Shown one piece after another: positions 46,558 to 55,495 of a stretch of DNA of 64,000 bases. Position numbers and translations under genes: made by a program. The notes beneath the pieces are model-generated. The model saw only the letters and a list, made by a program, of their open reading frames with translations. It searched no databases and was not told where the DNA came from. Source of the stretch: Pseudomonadales bacterium (GTDB taxonomy: Bacteria; Pseudomonadota; Gammaproteobacteria; Pseudomonadales; Azotimanducaceae); NCBI GenBank assembly GCA_041395945.1, contig JAWKZN010000002.1:744001-808000 (forward strand), given 5' to 3'. Numbering within the stretch: position 1 is the stretch's first letter; every line of letters begins with the position of its first letter.

Positions 46558-47447
46558 CCCGAAAATCTCACCGATGTAATGGAAATAGGCCTCTGTCTGG
46601 TGCATAAAGTGAGTGCAAACAACACGTTATGACACGCAGAGGAAGAGGCCTATGGCGACAGAGTGTAATCCCGAGCAACTGAAATTTCACGCACTGGATC
46701 GCCGTCAGGTGATCGGTCGGTTCGATGGTGGCCGGATCACGTCCGACGGTGGCGGACTGCTGCTGCGGGAGGTGGATCAGCGGCTGGGCATGCTCAGTCG
46801 ACTCGCCGGCTGCTTCACCGATTACCGTAATCCGAACAGTATCGAACACAGTGTCCACGCGCTGGTGGCGCAACGCGTCTACGGTCTGGGGCTGGGTTAT
46901 GCAGATCTCAACGATCACGATGGGCTGCGCTCGGACAGCGTGCTGGCGCTGTTGGTTGGTAAACGGGATCTCACGGGTGAAGACCGCGAGCGAGACCGTG
47001 ACAGAGGGTATCCGCTGGCCGGATCGAGCACGCTGAATCGACTGGAGTTGACCACACCGGCCTCGGCGGCCAGTGATCGCTACAAGAAGATCGCTGCGGA
47101 TCCGCAGGCGCTTGACCGGTTGCTGGTGGACCTGTTCATTGAGGCCCACGATGTGCCACCGCGGGAGATCTGGCTGGATCTGGATGCAACCGATGATCCG
47201 CTGCACGGCCTGGGCACCACCCGGATAAAGTTCGAATACTGGTCAGGAATGTTCAACCGGCAGTCGCCGGAGGAGGCGTTCGCCTCAATCGCACAAAACA
47301 CCCCCCGCTGAAGAGAAAACAACACGGCAATCGGCCAATACGCTGCGGCCTGCCCAACCAATCGTTACCATCGCCGATCAGCAGCCGACTCGCAGCTCAA
47401 AATATCCCGTAGACTGCCTCAACTACCCAATCGGTGAGCGATGCGGG
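46558..47447 (+). mobile_element. Internally deleted IS1380-family element, copy A
   Basis: The 890-bp element has terminal inverted repeats CCCGAAAATCTCACCGAT (left) and CCCGCATCGCTCACCGAT (right, reversed), identical at 14 of 18 positions. It carries only the first ~203 codons of an IS1380-type transposase, so about half of a normal ~1.65-kb element is missing. It is nearly identical to copy B (57769-58657), including the same deletion junction, which shows that the deleted form itself moved or was duplicated. Confidence 0.85.
46652..47311 (+). pseudogene. IS1380-type transposase, truncated (copy A)
   Basis: The reading frame starts at ATG behind a GAGGAAGAGG box and shows the family N terminus: GGRITSDGGGLLLREVD, YGLGLGYADLNDHD, LAGSSTLNRLEL and IWLDLDATDDPLHG with the catalytic aspartate. 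After DDPLHG the family sequence stops and unrelated codons follow (LGTTRIKFEYWSG) to a stop. The C-terminal catalytic part is absent. One extra C in a C run at 47301-47306 shifts the frame relative to copy B. Confidence 0.85.
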
Positions 47448-47569
47448 TTAGCCAACAGGTAGATCTGGCCGACAGACAGGTAGTTGGCCGCTCGCCAATA
47501 GAGATCTAACTGCTCAAGCTCGTCGGTACTCAATGGCGTATGGGTGCCTACCGACTGCTCGCTGCTCAC
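47423..47569 (-). pseudogene. xfp: Phosphoketolase, truncated by IS after ~41 codons
   Basis: A GTG start at 47569 overlaps the acetate kinase stop (GTGA). The peptide contains LSTDELEQLDLYWRAANYLS and then VGQIYLLANP, the conserved N terminus of xylulose-5-P/fructose-6-P phosphoketolase. The frame then enters the IS terminal repeat and stops at a TAG inside the element. The remaining ~750 codons are not found on the other side of the IS. The enzyme makes acetyl phosphate, the substrate of acetate kinase, which explains the gene pair. Confidence 0.85.
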
Positions 47570-48726
47570 GCTGATGCCTCTCGCGGCGGAAACAGAAGCA
47601 CCCGCGCAGCCAAAGCCATTTCCAGCCCCTCGTTTGGCGGTATCACCCAGATCTCAACCGTGCTGTCGTCCGCATGAATCGGTCCACCGCCCGGTCCCGA
47701 TACGGAGTGGTTCTTCCCGGCATTGAGCAGAACACCCGCCCAACAGAGGTTCTCCAAAATACGCTCGCGAATGACCGGTTCGTTCTCGCCGATACCGCCC
47801 CCGAAGAGAATGGCGTCAACCCCGCCGAGCGCCACCAAATAGGCTCCAAGATAGTGACGAGCTCGATGGCAGAACATGGTGACAGCAAGCTCTGCCCGCT
47901 CGACTTCACTGTTCAGCAGAACCCTCATATCGCTCGACTGCCCAGAAACGGCGAGCAGGCCAGATGATTCGTTCAGAATCCAGCCAAGCTCCTTCGGGCA
48001 GAAGCCACCCTCCTCGATCAGGTACAGCACGGCCGCGGCGTCGAGATCGCCGCAGCGACTGCCCATCACAAGTCCCTCAAGTGGAGAGAAGCCCATCGAG
48101 GTATCGACGGGCCGCCCGTGGTCACTCGCCGTCACCGAGCATCCCGATCCAAGCTGTAGCGAGATGACCCGCCGAGATCCTTCAGATGACCGTTCGGACC
48201 ACAAGCGCTTCAGCATCGACTGGTGCGCTATGCCATGGAACCCATAGCGACGTACCTGGAACTCCTCGCTGAGCTCCTTCGTCAGCGCGTACGCAGACAC
48301 GTGTGGAGGCAGGTCACGGTAAAACGCAGTGTCAAAGCAGGCGATCTGCGGCACATGCTCCCCGAACGCGGCCTTAGCGGATTGAATCCAACTCAGCGCC
48401 ACCCGGTTGTGGAGCGGAGCGATCGCTTTGAACCTCGCAATCTCCGCCTCAACCTCGGCGTCTATCAGGCAGGGAGCATTTAGCCGAACGCCGCCGTGCA
48501 CGATCCGGTGAACGACAGCCGGCGGGGGCTCGAGCGTGCGCTTCGCGATAAACTCCGTCAACACGGCCGAATCGGCGGCCGGTGCCGGCGAAAGCCGGAG
48601 ATCTGCAAGACAGTCCGACGGGCCCGTCAATCCATGGCTCGCGAGCCTCAGCGAGGAGCTACCGGCGTTCACCACCAGCGCGTGGCCGGTGTTGTCCGGC
48701 GGATCGTGTCCGGGCCCTTCAATCAT
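47566..48726 (-). CDS. ackA: Acetate kinase
   Basis: The 386-residue protein has the acetokinase signature ALVVNAGSSSLRL at the N terminus, HRIVHGG, CFDTAFYRDLP, YGFHGIAHQ, and ISLQLGSGCSVTA followed by MGFSPLEGLVMGSRCGDLD, and VDAILFGGGIGEN near the end. It converts acetyl phosphate and ADP to acetate and ATP. It is coupled to the truncated phosphoketolase downstream, so its normal source of acetyl phosphate here is lost unless another gene supplies it. Confidence 0.9.
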   Translation of the reverse strand: MIEGPGHDPPDNTGHALVVNAGSSSLRLASHGLTGPSDCLADLRLSPAPAADSAVLTEFIAKRTLEPPPAVVHRIVHGGVRLNAPCLIDAEVEAEIARFKAIAPLHNRVALSWIQSAKAAFGEHVPQIACFDTAFYRDLPPHVSAYALTKELSEEFQVRRYGFHGIAHQSMLKRLWSERSSEGSRRVISLQLGSGCSVTASDHGRPVDTSMGFSPLEGLVMGSRCGDLDAAAVLYLIEEGGFCPKELGWILNESSGLLAVSGQSSDMRVLLNSEVERAELAVTMFCHRARHYLGAYLVALGGVDAILFGGGIGENEPVIRERILENLCWAGVLLNAGKNHSVSGPGGGPIHADDSTVEIWVIPPNEGLEMALAARVLLFPPREASA

Positions 48727-49150
48727 GCAAAACCAGCCTCTGGAGGAACTGAACCTGAAATCAATGTTTTGCAGTTTGGAGGGTGTACCCTACTTACAGG
48801 TCAAGCCGCAGGTTGAAATCAGCGACGTCGCGGCTATCGGAGAATCGTGACAAGAGAGCTTGCGGCGGTGTCCGCGGAAACGAGCATCACCACTGAAAAA
48901 ACCAATGCGTACCAAGCGGGCAGCTGCCGGAGGAAAGGGTGTCTGGCCATGATTTCGATGTCCCGGTGAATTGCACCGCATCGGTAGCCGCAAGGGCCGT
49001 GCCAGGCTCCTGCGGTTTGGCCGGGGTCTGCAAAGAATGCGGTGATGCGGGTGCTCAGAGGGCGAGACCGGGCAGAGCGCTGCCACCGTCGATGGTGGAA
49101 CCGCGTCGGGTGGTGGGTGGGTGGCGCGAGTCGGCGATGGTCCGTTGGAT
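48727..49150. other. 424-bp region upstream of ackA with no firm gene
   Basis: No confident gene is seen. A short minus-strand frame encoding a signal-peptide-like sequence is listed separately (48834-48950). On the plus strand a 41-codon frame from 48725 (QNQPLEELNLKSMFC) runs divergently from ackA but matches nothing known. The ackA promoter should lie here. Confidence 0.4.
48834..48950 (-). other. 38-codon frame resembling a signal peptide
   Basis: The frame reads RHPFLRQLPAWYALVFSVVM followed by LVSADTAASS and a stop soon after. The basic start, hydrophobic core and small residues near the end look like a Sec signal peptide with almost nothing after it, so it is either a tiny peptide or the 5' remnant of a lost exported-protein gene. 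Confidence 0.25.
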
Positions 49151-49993
49151 TCAGCCCGCCGATCCATATCGCCGCAGAAAGGCGCGCTCAATCGATCCGG
49201 CGTCGGCAGCCACCCCGGTGAAGTGCTGCCAGGCATCCAGGCCCTGGTACAGAAAGAGCTTGAAGCCGGACAGGACGGCAATGCCGCGCCCGGCGCAGGC
49301 GAGGAGAAAGTCGGTGTGCTCCGTAGTGTAGACCGCGTCGAACGCCCATCGTTGATCTTCAAGTCCGCTCGACGGAAATACGCACCCCGGGTACTGGAAC
49401 ATGCCGACGGGGGTCGCGTTGACCAGGCCGTCGGCGCTGCGCATCTCTGCCGCGAGATCTGTCGTGACGCGGGCGCGTTGCCCACAGGTGTCGAGTTCGG
49501 AAGCGAGCGCCCTGGCAGCCATCGGGGCGGTATCGTGGATGGCGAGCTCGACTGCGCCGAGTTCCTGCAGGGCGAAGGCGATGGCCTTGCCGACACCGCC
49601 GGCGCCGGCGCCGGCGATGAGAACACGGCCAGGCTGGGCATCAGCTCCGAAACCCGATCGGAAGGCCCGCACGAACCCCGAGCAGTCCGTGTTGGTCCCG
49701 GTCCAGCCATCCTCCCGGAACAGAACGGTGTTGACGGATGTCAGGCCGTCCGGCATGGACACCGTGCGATGCACGGCGAGAAACGCCTCTGATTTGTACG
49801 GGTTGGTGACGTTCACGCCGGCGAATCCTGCGTTCTCGCAACGTGTCAGCTCGTCCGCGAGGGACACCCGGCCCCGGCTCTCGAGATCCATCGGAACGTA
49901 GGTCAAGGGGTGCCCCAGCTGCTCTCCGATCAGCTCGTGGAGATGCTTCGCCCGGCTGCGGCCGATGCCGTTGCCGAGCAGGCCGACCTTCAT
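49151..49993 (-). CDS. Shikimate/quinate dehydrogenase family protein
   Basis: The 280-residue protein has the AroE fold: substrate-domain motifs GFAGVNVTNPYKSEA (catalytic lysine) and GTNTDCSGF, and the nucleotide motif GAGAGGVGKAIAFAL. The usual serine-containing GxPxxHSxSP opening is replaced by GNGIGRSRAKHLHEL, so the substrate may differ from shikimate. In this accessory setting a quinate or hydroxy-acid catabolic role is as likely as aromatic synthesis. Confidence 0.8.
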   Translation of the reverse strand: MKVGLLGNGIGRSRAKHLHELIGEQLGHPLTYVPMDLESRGRVSLADELTRCENAGFAGVNVTNPYKSEAFLAVHRTVSMPDGLTSVNTVLFREDGWTGTNTDCSGFVRAFRSGFGADAQPGRVLIAGAGAGGVGKAIAFALQELGAVELAIHDTAPMAARALASELDTCGQRARVTTDLAAEMRSADGLVNATPVGMFQYPGCVFPSSGLEDQRWAFDAVYTTEHTDFLLACAGRGIAVLSGFKLFLYQGLDAWQHFTGVAADAGSIERAFLRRYGSAG

Positions 49994-50042
49994 GGCCGAG
50001 GCTCCCGCCTTTGTGGCGAGCAGGACAGGCCGAAAGTCCGGG

Positions 50043-51040
50043 CTACCGGAAAGAAAACAGATCCCCCTCGACCTCCAGCATCGCCTTCCCGCACTGCTGC
50101 GACGCGAGCTCCAGATCGAAGATGGTGTGCGTGCTCATCATCTGCACGTCGCGGTGGATGCGGCCGAGCTCCTGGCCGTCGAAGTGCACACTGGACCCGG
50201 CCGCATCCATGATGTCGCGCACCGCGCCCAGGCATTCGTGCACCACCCGCCCGATCGCCAGGCGGCACTGTATCTGCTCCACCTCCGAAGGAGAGATGTC
50301 TCCGCGAGCCTGTGATTCGACGGCCCGCGCGCATTCACGCATGGCGCTTTCCGCCGCCCGCACCCGGGTGTAGGCATTGGCGAGCCGGATCTGTGAGGCG
50401 ACGTTCTGCGCCTGCACCCTGTGGGTGCCGAACCGCACGCGTTTGCCGACGAGCTCCCGGAACAGCGTCACCGCACGCCGCGCGGCGCCCAGGGCGGGAA
50501 TCCCGGCCGTGAGCGCGAGAAAGGGCAGCACCGGAATGCGCGACAGGTATGCAACCTCGCCGTCGCCGGCGCTCCCGAGCGGCAGTGACACATAGCGCTC
50601 CGGCACGAATGCGTCCCGGACGACAATGTCCTGGCTGCCGGTCGCTGCCATACCGTCCACGTGCCAGGTGTCGACCACCTCGACCTGCTCGGGCCGGAGC
50701 AGAAACTTGCGTGGGATCGGGGAATCCTTGTCAACCACCCCTGCATTCACCAGCACCCACTCGGCGTGCATGATGCCGCTCGAGAACTTCCAGTGGCCGG
50801 ACAGCCGGTGGACGCACACGCCTCACTGACGCAGATACCGATGTCCACGTAGCGATCCATGCCGATCTCGTAGCCGCCGTAGCGCTTCGGCACGAATGAC
50901 CGGAACACGCCTGTGGCCGCCAGCGCATCGATCACGTCGTCGTCGGGCTTGCGCTGCCGCTCCGCCACCGCCGCGCGTTCGCGGATCAGCGGGACGACCT
51001 CACGCACCCGGTCGAGCAGCCCTTCGAGGGGTAATCTCAT
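50043..51040 (-). pseudogene. Acyl-CoA-dehydrogenase-type flavin hydroxylase, broken
   Basis: Two frames encode consecutive parts of one protein. The N part (from 51040) has RAAVAERQRKPDDDVIDAL and GVFRSFVPKRYGGYE up to SEACASTG. The C part continues one frame over from VHRLSGHWKFSSGIMHAEWV to the end (AMLEVEGDLFSFR). Compared with the homologue at 61505-62650, about 55 residues between these pieces are missing, and the join near 50820 is out of frame. An intact member would be a two-component flavin monooxygenase or desaturase of the HpaB/DszC-like group. Confidence 0.82.
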
Positions 51041-51106
51041 TCTGGTTTTCCGTCTCTCTTATTTAACGACCGAGCCCGCGCTGCTGATAGTGGGCGATTC
51101 CTGCAT

Positions 51107-52618
51107 TCAGCGAACGGCGATACGCCGACAGATCAGCTGCAGTCCGGTGATCACCTCATAGGGGCCGATGTCGTTGGAGTGGACCACCAGTCCGGTGGCG
51201 AGCTGGTTGGACGCGCAGAGCATCGAGGAACTCCATGCTTCCCCGACCGTGGCCTCGAACCCCCGGCAGTTGGGAAACTCGTCCTGGCTGGCGGCCGGCT
51301 CGTAGCGGGTGGAACCATCCGCATCGATCACATCGCCCCAGACGTGGAGGCCGGCAACCGTGCCGATCGAACACACCGACAGACGACCGATCACCGAGCC
51401 GTCGAGCTGGACCGAGATGGTCTCCTGCTCGGAGGCCGGTGTGCCCCGGCAGAGATCCAGATCCGTGTCATTGGCCCAGATCCGGCAGGGCCCGCGGGTG
51501 TCGCCGTCGCGCCGTACGCGGATGCGGGTCAGGAACTCCTCGCCGAGATCGATCCGCCGCTGGCTGTCTCCCACCCGGCCGGCCACCATCGTGAAGGATG
51601 GATTGCCTGTGCCGTACGGTCCCGACGAAGCTGCCGGCGTCGACGCGGGCTCGGCTTCCGCTTCGGCGGGTGTCACTTCCGGCAGCAGTACGTTGCCGGC
51701 GAGGTCCGACTGCACCGGCTGAAACGACAGCGTCTGCCTCGGCGCGTGCCGCTCCGGATGGCAGGTGCCGTCCCAGGCGCAGTAGGATCCGGCCGCGCAG
51801 TCCTGATGGGTCTCGCAGGCGGGCAGCGCCCTCTCTGTGCCCGGAAGGCTGGTCAGCCGTGGCCCCAGGGTATCGGGCAGTGGCGTCGTGGTGGACACGG
51901 GTTCCGCGCTCAGCGTCGACGCGGCCGGCGCAGTGCCGGCCGCCAGCGCCCGGATGTCATCCGCGGACAGCACACGGCCGTGGATTCGCAGGTCGTCCAC
52001 CAGCAGGTCCTGGGCCGTGTAGGACAGGTTGTCGTTGTAGGTGCCGATCCAGAAGGCGTTCTCCACATCGTAGTCGATGCTTCCCATGTCCTCGGAGACG
52101 GTGCGGTTCCGCCAGGTCAGCGCGTAGGTGCCGTTCACGTAGTCGTAGGTGACGGCGATGAAGTACCACGTGTCCGCGCTGCCGACCGCATCCCGGTAGT
52201 AGATCCCGTTGCCCGTTCCCTCGATCCGGAGGCTACCGTCCTGCACATAGGCGCCGGGGCCCACGCCGCCGCCAGTGGAGAACAGGTACTGATTTCCCGA
52301 CGCCGAGAGAGACGGGAGCCTGAACCAGGCCGTGACCGTCACCTGAGGGCAGAAGTCGTAGTGGAGATCGATGAAGGCGTGCATGGCGGCGCCGGACTGG
52401 ACGTGAAGCGCCTGACCGTTCCGACCCGCCGCGAACCGGGGCGCCGGCGGCGCCCCCTCGGCGGTCATGAGGCCGTGGTAGCCGTTGCCGCTGGCATCGT
52501 TCAGGTCGCCGTCGAACGGGAAGTAGGCGTCGCAGGGCGCCGCGGCTGCCCAGGCAGGACAGACCGTCAGCAGCAGGGTCAGCGCCAGTTTGTGCAGGTG
52601 CCGATCAGCGAATGCCAT
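51107..52618 (-). CDS. Exported LamG-domain protein with Cys-rich C-terminal domain
   Basis: The start overlaps the end of the LamG-hydrolase gene (stop at 52605), so the two are coupled; an ATG two codons earlier is possible. The 503 residues comprise a signal peptide (LALTLLLTVCPAWAAAA), a LamG/concanavalin-like domain to about 220 (CDAYFPFDGDLNDASGNGYHG, VTVTAWFRLP, VDDLRIHGRVLSADDIRAL), a Pro/Thr/Ala linker with a small Cys cluster (CETHQDCAAGSYCAWDGTC), and a C-terminal domain with paired cysteines (GPCRIWANDTDLDLC, FPNCRGFEA, LCASNQLATGLVVHSND). It probably binds a surface or extracellular carbohydrate or protein. Confidence 0.78.
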   Translation of the reverse strand: MAFADRHLHKLALTLLLTVCPAWAAAAPCDAYFPFDGDLNDASGNGYHGLMTAEGAPPAPRFAAGRNGQALHVQSGAAMHAFIDLHYDFCPQVTVTAWFRLPSLSASGNQYLFSTGGGVGPGAYVQDGSLRIEGTGNGIYYRDAVGSADTWYFIAVTYDYVNGTYALTWRNRTVSEDMGSIDYDVENAFWIGTYNDNLSYTAQDLLVDDLRIHGRVLSADDIRALAAGTAPAASTLSAEPVSTTTPLPDTLGPRLTSLPGTERALPACETHQDCAAGSYCAWDGTCHPERHAPRQTLSFQPVQSDLAGNVLLPEVTPAEAEAEPASTPAASSGPYGTGNPSFTMVAGRVGDSQRRIDLGEEFLTRIRVRRDGDTRGPCRIWANDTDLDLCRGTPASEQETISVQLDGSVIGRLSVCSIGTVAGLHVWGDVIDADGSTRYEPAASQDEFPNCRGFEATVGEAWSSSMLCASNQLATGLVVHSNDIGPYEVITGLQLICRRIAVR

Positions 52619-55445
52619 ACGCATCTCGAAAGCTCTCCGCGAGCTCGTTCCAGAAATCGTTCTCGTCGTCACCATGAGAGGTCATGACCGCCACCAGACC
52701 CGACTGAAGGCGGGGAATGCCGATCATCTTGGCGTGATAACCATTGTGGTCGCCGTTGTGCCACCAGGTTTCGTTCGTGCCCCAGTTGCCGTCTGCCGCT
52801 CGGCGGTTGATGCCGAGCCGCATGGTGCCCATGTTGCTGCAGTACTGCAGGTCATCGCTGTTGCGTCCCACCAGACGATCGACCCCGTCGCTCGACAGCG
52901 CGCCCCCGCCGCCGTCGTTGACCGCAATCACGAATCGGGCGATATCGGCGGCCGTGGACACGAGGCTCGCAGCCGCCAGCTCTCCGTACGCCACGGTGGG
53001 CGTGATCACGCCGCGCTCGTGGCCTCGGGCAAACCTGTCCGTATTGCGGCCGATGTAGGGAGACGCATAGGTGCTCGATGCCATGCCGAGATCGCGAAAG
53101 AGCCGGTCCGTGTGCGCGACGAACCCACCGCCGTGCACGTCGATCAGCGCCTGGATCAGGTTGTAGTTGGCGCTCGTGTAGCGGCTCTGCTGACCGATCT
53201 GACCATTGCGCACGATGCGGTTGCCATTAGCGGCCGGTGCGTTGCCGAGAATCACCTCCGCGGTGGTCGGCGGGATCTGGGTGTCGTCGTACTCCCGGGC
53301 GCCGCCCTGACTGAATCCGGCATCACAGTTCGTCACGTGTCCATAGCAGAAGCCGCCGCAGTGCTGCATCACCTGGATGATGTTGCCGTTCTGCGGCTGC
53401 ACGTTGTCGCGGAAGTCCTGCAGGTCGTCGCCGGAAAAGAGCGCCTCGATATCCTCGAGACCGCCGGTCGCGCCGATGTCCAGCGCCACGTCCGGATCCT
53501 CGGTGAGCTGCATCAGCGCGAACGCGGCCACCGCCTTGGAGACCGAGGCAAAATCGAAGCGGGTGCTGGGATGAACGTAGCTCTCACCGTCGCTGACGTT
53601 GCGCAACCCGTAGCCCCGGCTCCAGACGACGGTGTTGTTTCGAACGGCGGCAATGGCGGCCCCGGTGATCTCGCTCTCCGCGAGCCGCGTCCAGATGTTC
53701 CGGTTGCTGTCGAAACCGTTCTCCACCTCCCAGATGGGATCGCCTCCGCGTGCGGGCGGCACCATGGTGATCCGCAGATAGTTGCCGGGCGCCCGATAGC
53801 TGAGCAGCTGCGCGATGGCACGGTTTTCGTTGCGCGGGTTGTTGATCAGGCCCAGATGCCCGGACCGCAGGTTGTTGCTGACGTACCAGAGGTCGGTGCC
53901 GAACAGCACCCAGCCGTCTTCGGTCAGGTACCGGGCCAGGCGGGGCCGGATCTGGGAGACGGGAAACTCCTGCACCGCGCGTTCGATTTCGGGTATCCGG
54001 CTTTCGCTGTAGACACTGCCGCCGTCGTCGACCATCAGCCATTCCGTCGGGCGGTCCGGGTCGAAGGAGAAGGATACGATCCGGCCGCCGCCTTCCGTCA
54101 CCTGACGCGCCCGGAACCGCGCGCGCACGCTGACGCCGGACTGCGCGAACTCGTTGCCGGCGGCAATCAGCCAGGAGTCCCCATTCGAGATGTCGCCGGC
54201 ATCGAGCGCGCCATGGGTGCTCTCGAACGCATCGAGCTGCTGGGCCAGTGCCGCGGGAATATTCGTGCTGCGGGCAATCTGATCTCCCCCGGAGACGATC
54301 CACTGATCGGCCCGGTTGATCGCCACCACCTGGGGGTGGTAGCCGCACTGCACGAGCTGATTCAGTGCGTTCGTAAACCGCTCGGGAAAATCCGCGTTGT
54401 CGTCTATCTCGAGGGTCGGCACTACCTGAACATCGCAGAAGATCTCGTCCACCGTTTCGATGGGAGGGTTCTCGGCGAGGTTGTCCAGCTGTTCCCGCAG
54501 CTCGGTGCCCGGATCATCCGCCGGCAGCGTCAGGGTCGGAGGAGGGGGGCCGTCCGCCGCGATACCGGCTTCACGGAGTTGAATGTCATTGCCGGTGTCG
54601 CTGCTCTGCTGACCGGGGATCAGCGGCGGCGTGGTGCGCCGGTCCGCCAGGTCGTCGGCGTCGATGATCGGCTCGGTCTGCCCTATGCGATCGGTAAACC
54701 CAGGGCCAGCCTGCGGGAGGCCGGTCGACGGGCGGGCAGAGGCGTCCGCTGCAGCGGGTACGAACGCCGAAGGCCTGCTGCCCCGCAGTCGGCTGACCTC
54801 CTCGGGCGTCAGTGCACGGCCGATGATCCGCAGCTCGTCGATGGCGGCGCTGCGCACGGCGTAGTGCAGCAGTTCGTTCAACGCCCCCACCCACAGCACA
54901 TCGCCCGGCACCGCGTCGGACAGCCGACCTTCCACGCTGCGTTCCCGCCAGTGAAAGCGATAGGTCTGGGCCGTGTAGTCGTAGACGCCGGCGAAGAAGA
55001 ACCAGACGCGATCGTCGCGGATCGCTTCCGCTTCCCGCAGCCCGTTGCCACTGCCGCTCAGGGTGGCCCCTCGGCCGCCGGTGCGTAAGCCGGGCCCCGC
55101 GCCACCCGTGGCCACCACCCACTGGGTGCCGGTGACGGTCGGATCCATGCGCACCCAGCCGGCGATCGTGAACTGGGGACAGAATTCCGGATGCAGATCC
55201 AACAGCACCCGCATGACCGATGACCCGTCGAGCTCGAGCGCCTGGCCGTTGATGCCCGCGGTGAATCCGGGCACGGCGGCAACGCCGTTCAGGCCCACCA
55301 TCTCGCCGTCAAAACCGCCGCCGCTCGAATCGGTCAGATTGCCGTCGAACAGATAAGTGGCACTGCAGGCGCCGGCGCCAACCTGCGCCTGTGCCGCGGC
55401 GGCCAGCAGCAGGGTAACGAACAGCACCACACAAGCTCTGGGCAT
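52605..55445 (-). CDS. Exported LamG - repeat - beta-lactamase-like hydrolase fusion
   Basis: The ATG behind GGAGGG (8 bp) gives 946 residues. Order of parts: signal peptide to AQA (residue ~21); LamG domain about 25-215 (CSATYLFDGNLTDSSGGGFDG, DELRIIGRALTPEEVSRL); a Pro/Asp-rich linker to about 330; a middle part of four W-centred units (INRADQWIVSGGDQ, SNGDSWLIAAGNEF, PTEWLMVDDGGSVY, EDGWVLFGTDLWY); and a class-C beta-lactamase-type domain from about 590. In the last, S634 and K637 form SVSK, RYTSANYN takes the YxN place, and WWHNGDHNG takes the KTG/HxG place. It is likely a periplasmic or surface peptidase or esterase with a binding module. Confidence 0.83.
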   Translation of the reverse strand: MPRACVVLFVTLLLAAAAQAQVGAGACSATYLFDGNLTDSSGGGFDGEMVGLNGVAAVPGFTAGINGQALELDGSSVMRVLLDLHPEFCPQFTIAGWVRMDPTVTGTQWVVATGGAGPGLRTGGRGATLSGSGNGLREAEAIRDDRVWFFFAGVYDYTAQTYRFHWRERSVEGRLSDAVPGDVLWVGALNELLHYAVRSAAIDELRIIGRALTPEEVSRLRGSRPSAFVPAAADASARPSTGLPQAGPGFTDRIGQTEPIIDADDLADRRTTPPLIPGQQSSDTGNDIQLREAGIAADGPPPPTLTLPADDPGTELREQLDNLAENPPIETVDEIFCDVQVVPTLEIDDNADFPERFTNALNQLVQCGYHPQVVAINRADQWIVSGGDQIARSTNIPAALAQQLDAFESTHGALDAGDISNGDSWLIAAGNEFAQSGVSVRARFRARQVTEGGGRIVSFSFDPDRPTEWLMVDDGGSVYSESRIPEIERAVQEFPVSQIRPRLARYLTEDGWVLFGTDLWYVSNNLRSGHLGLINNPRNENRAIAQLLSYRAPGNYLRITMVPPARGGDPIWEVENGFDSNRNIWTRLAESEITGAAIAAVRNNTVVWSRGYGLRNVSDGESYVHPSTRFDFASVSKAVAAFALMQLTEDPDVALDIGATGGLEDIEALFSGDDLQDFRDNVQPQNGNIIQVMQHCGGFCYGHVTNCDAGFSQGGAREYDDTQIPPTTAEVILGNAPAANGNRIVRNGQIGQQSRYTSANYNLIQALIDVHGGGFVAHTDRLFRDLGMASSTYASPYIGRNTDRFARGHERGVITPTVAYGELAAASLVSTAADIARFVIAVNDGGGGALSSDGVDRLVGRNSDDLQYCSNMGTMRLGINRRAADGNWGTNETWWHNGDHNGYHAKMIGIPRLQSGLVAVMTSHGDDENDFWNELAESFRDAYGIR

Positions 55446-55495
55446 GAAGACGTCCCTCCCTCGGACGATCCGGTCCATCTGTCCCTCGCGGGCGT

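Noticed and set aside
48790..49710. A 306-codon minus-strand frame
   Set aside because: Overlaps the shikimate dehydrogenase gene in another frame and is Pro/Ser/Arg-rich without domain content.
52590..55088. An 832-codon plus-strand frame
   Set aside because: Antisense shadow of the LamG-hydrolase gene, which has signal peptide, catalytic motifs and a good ribosome binding site.
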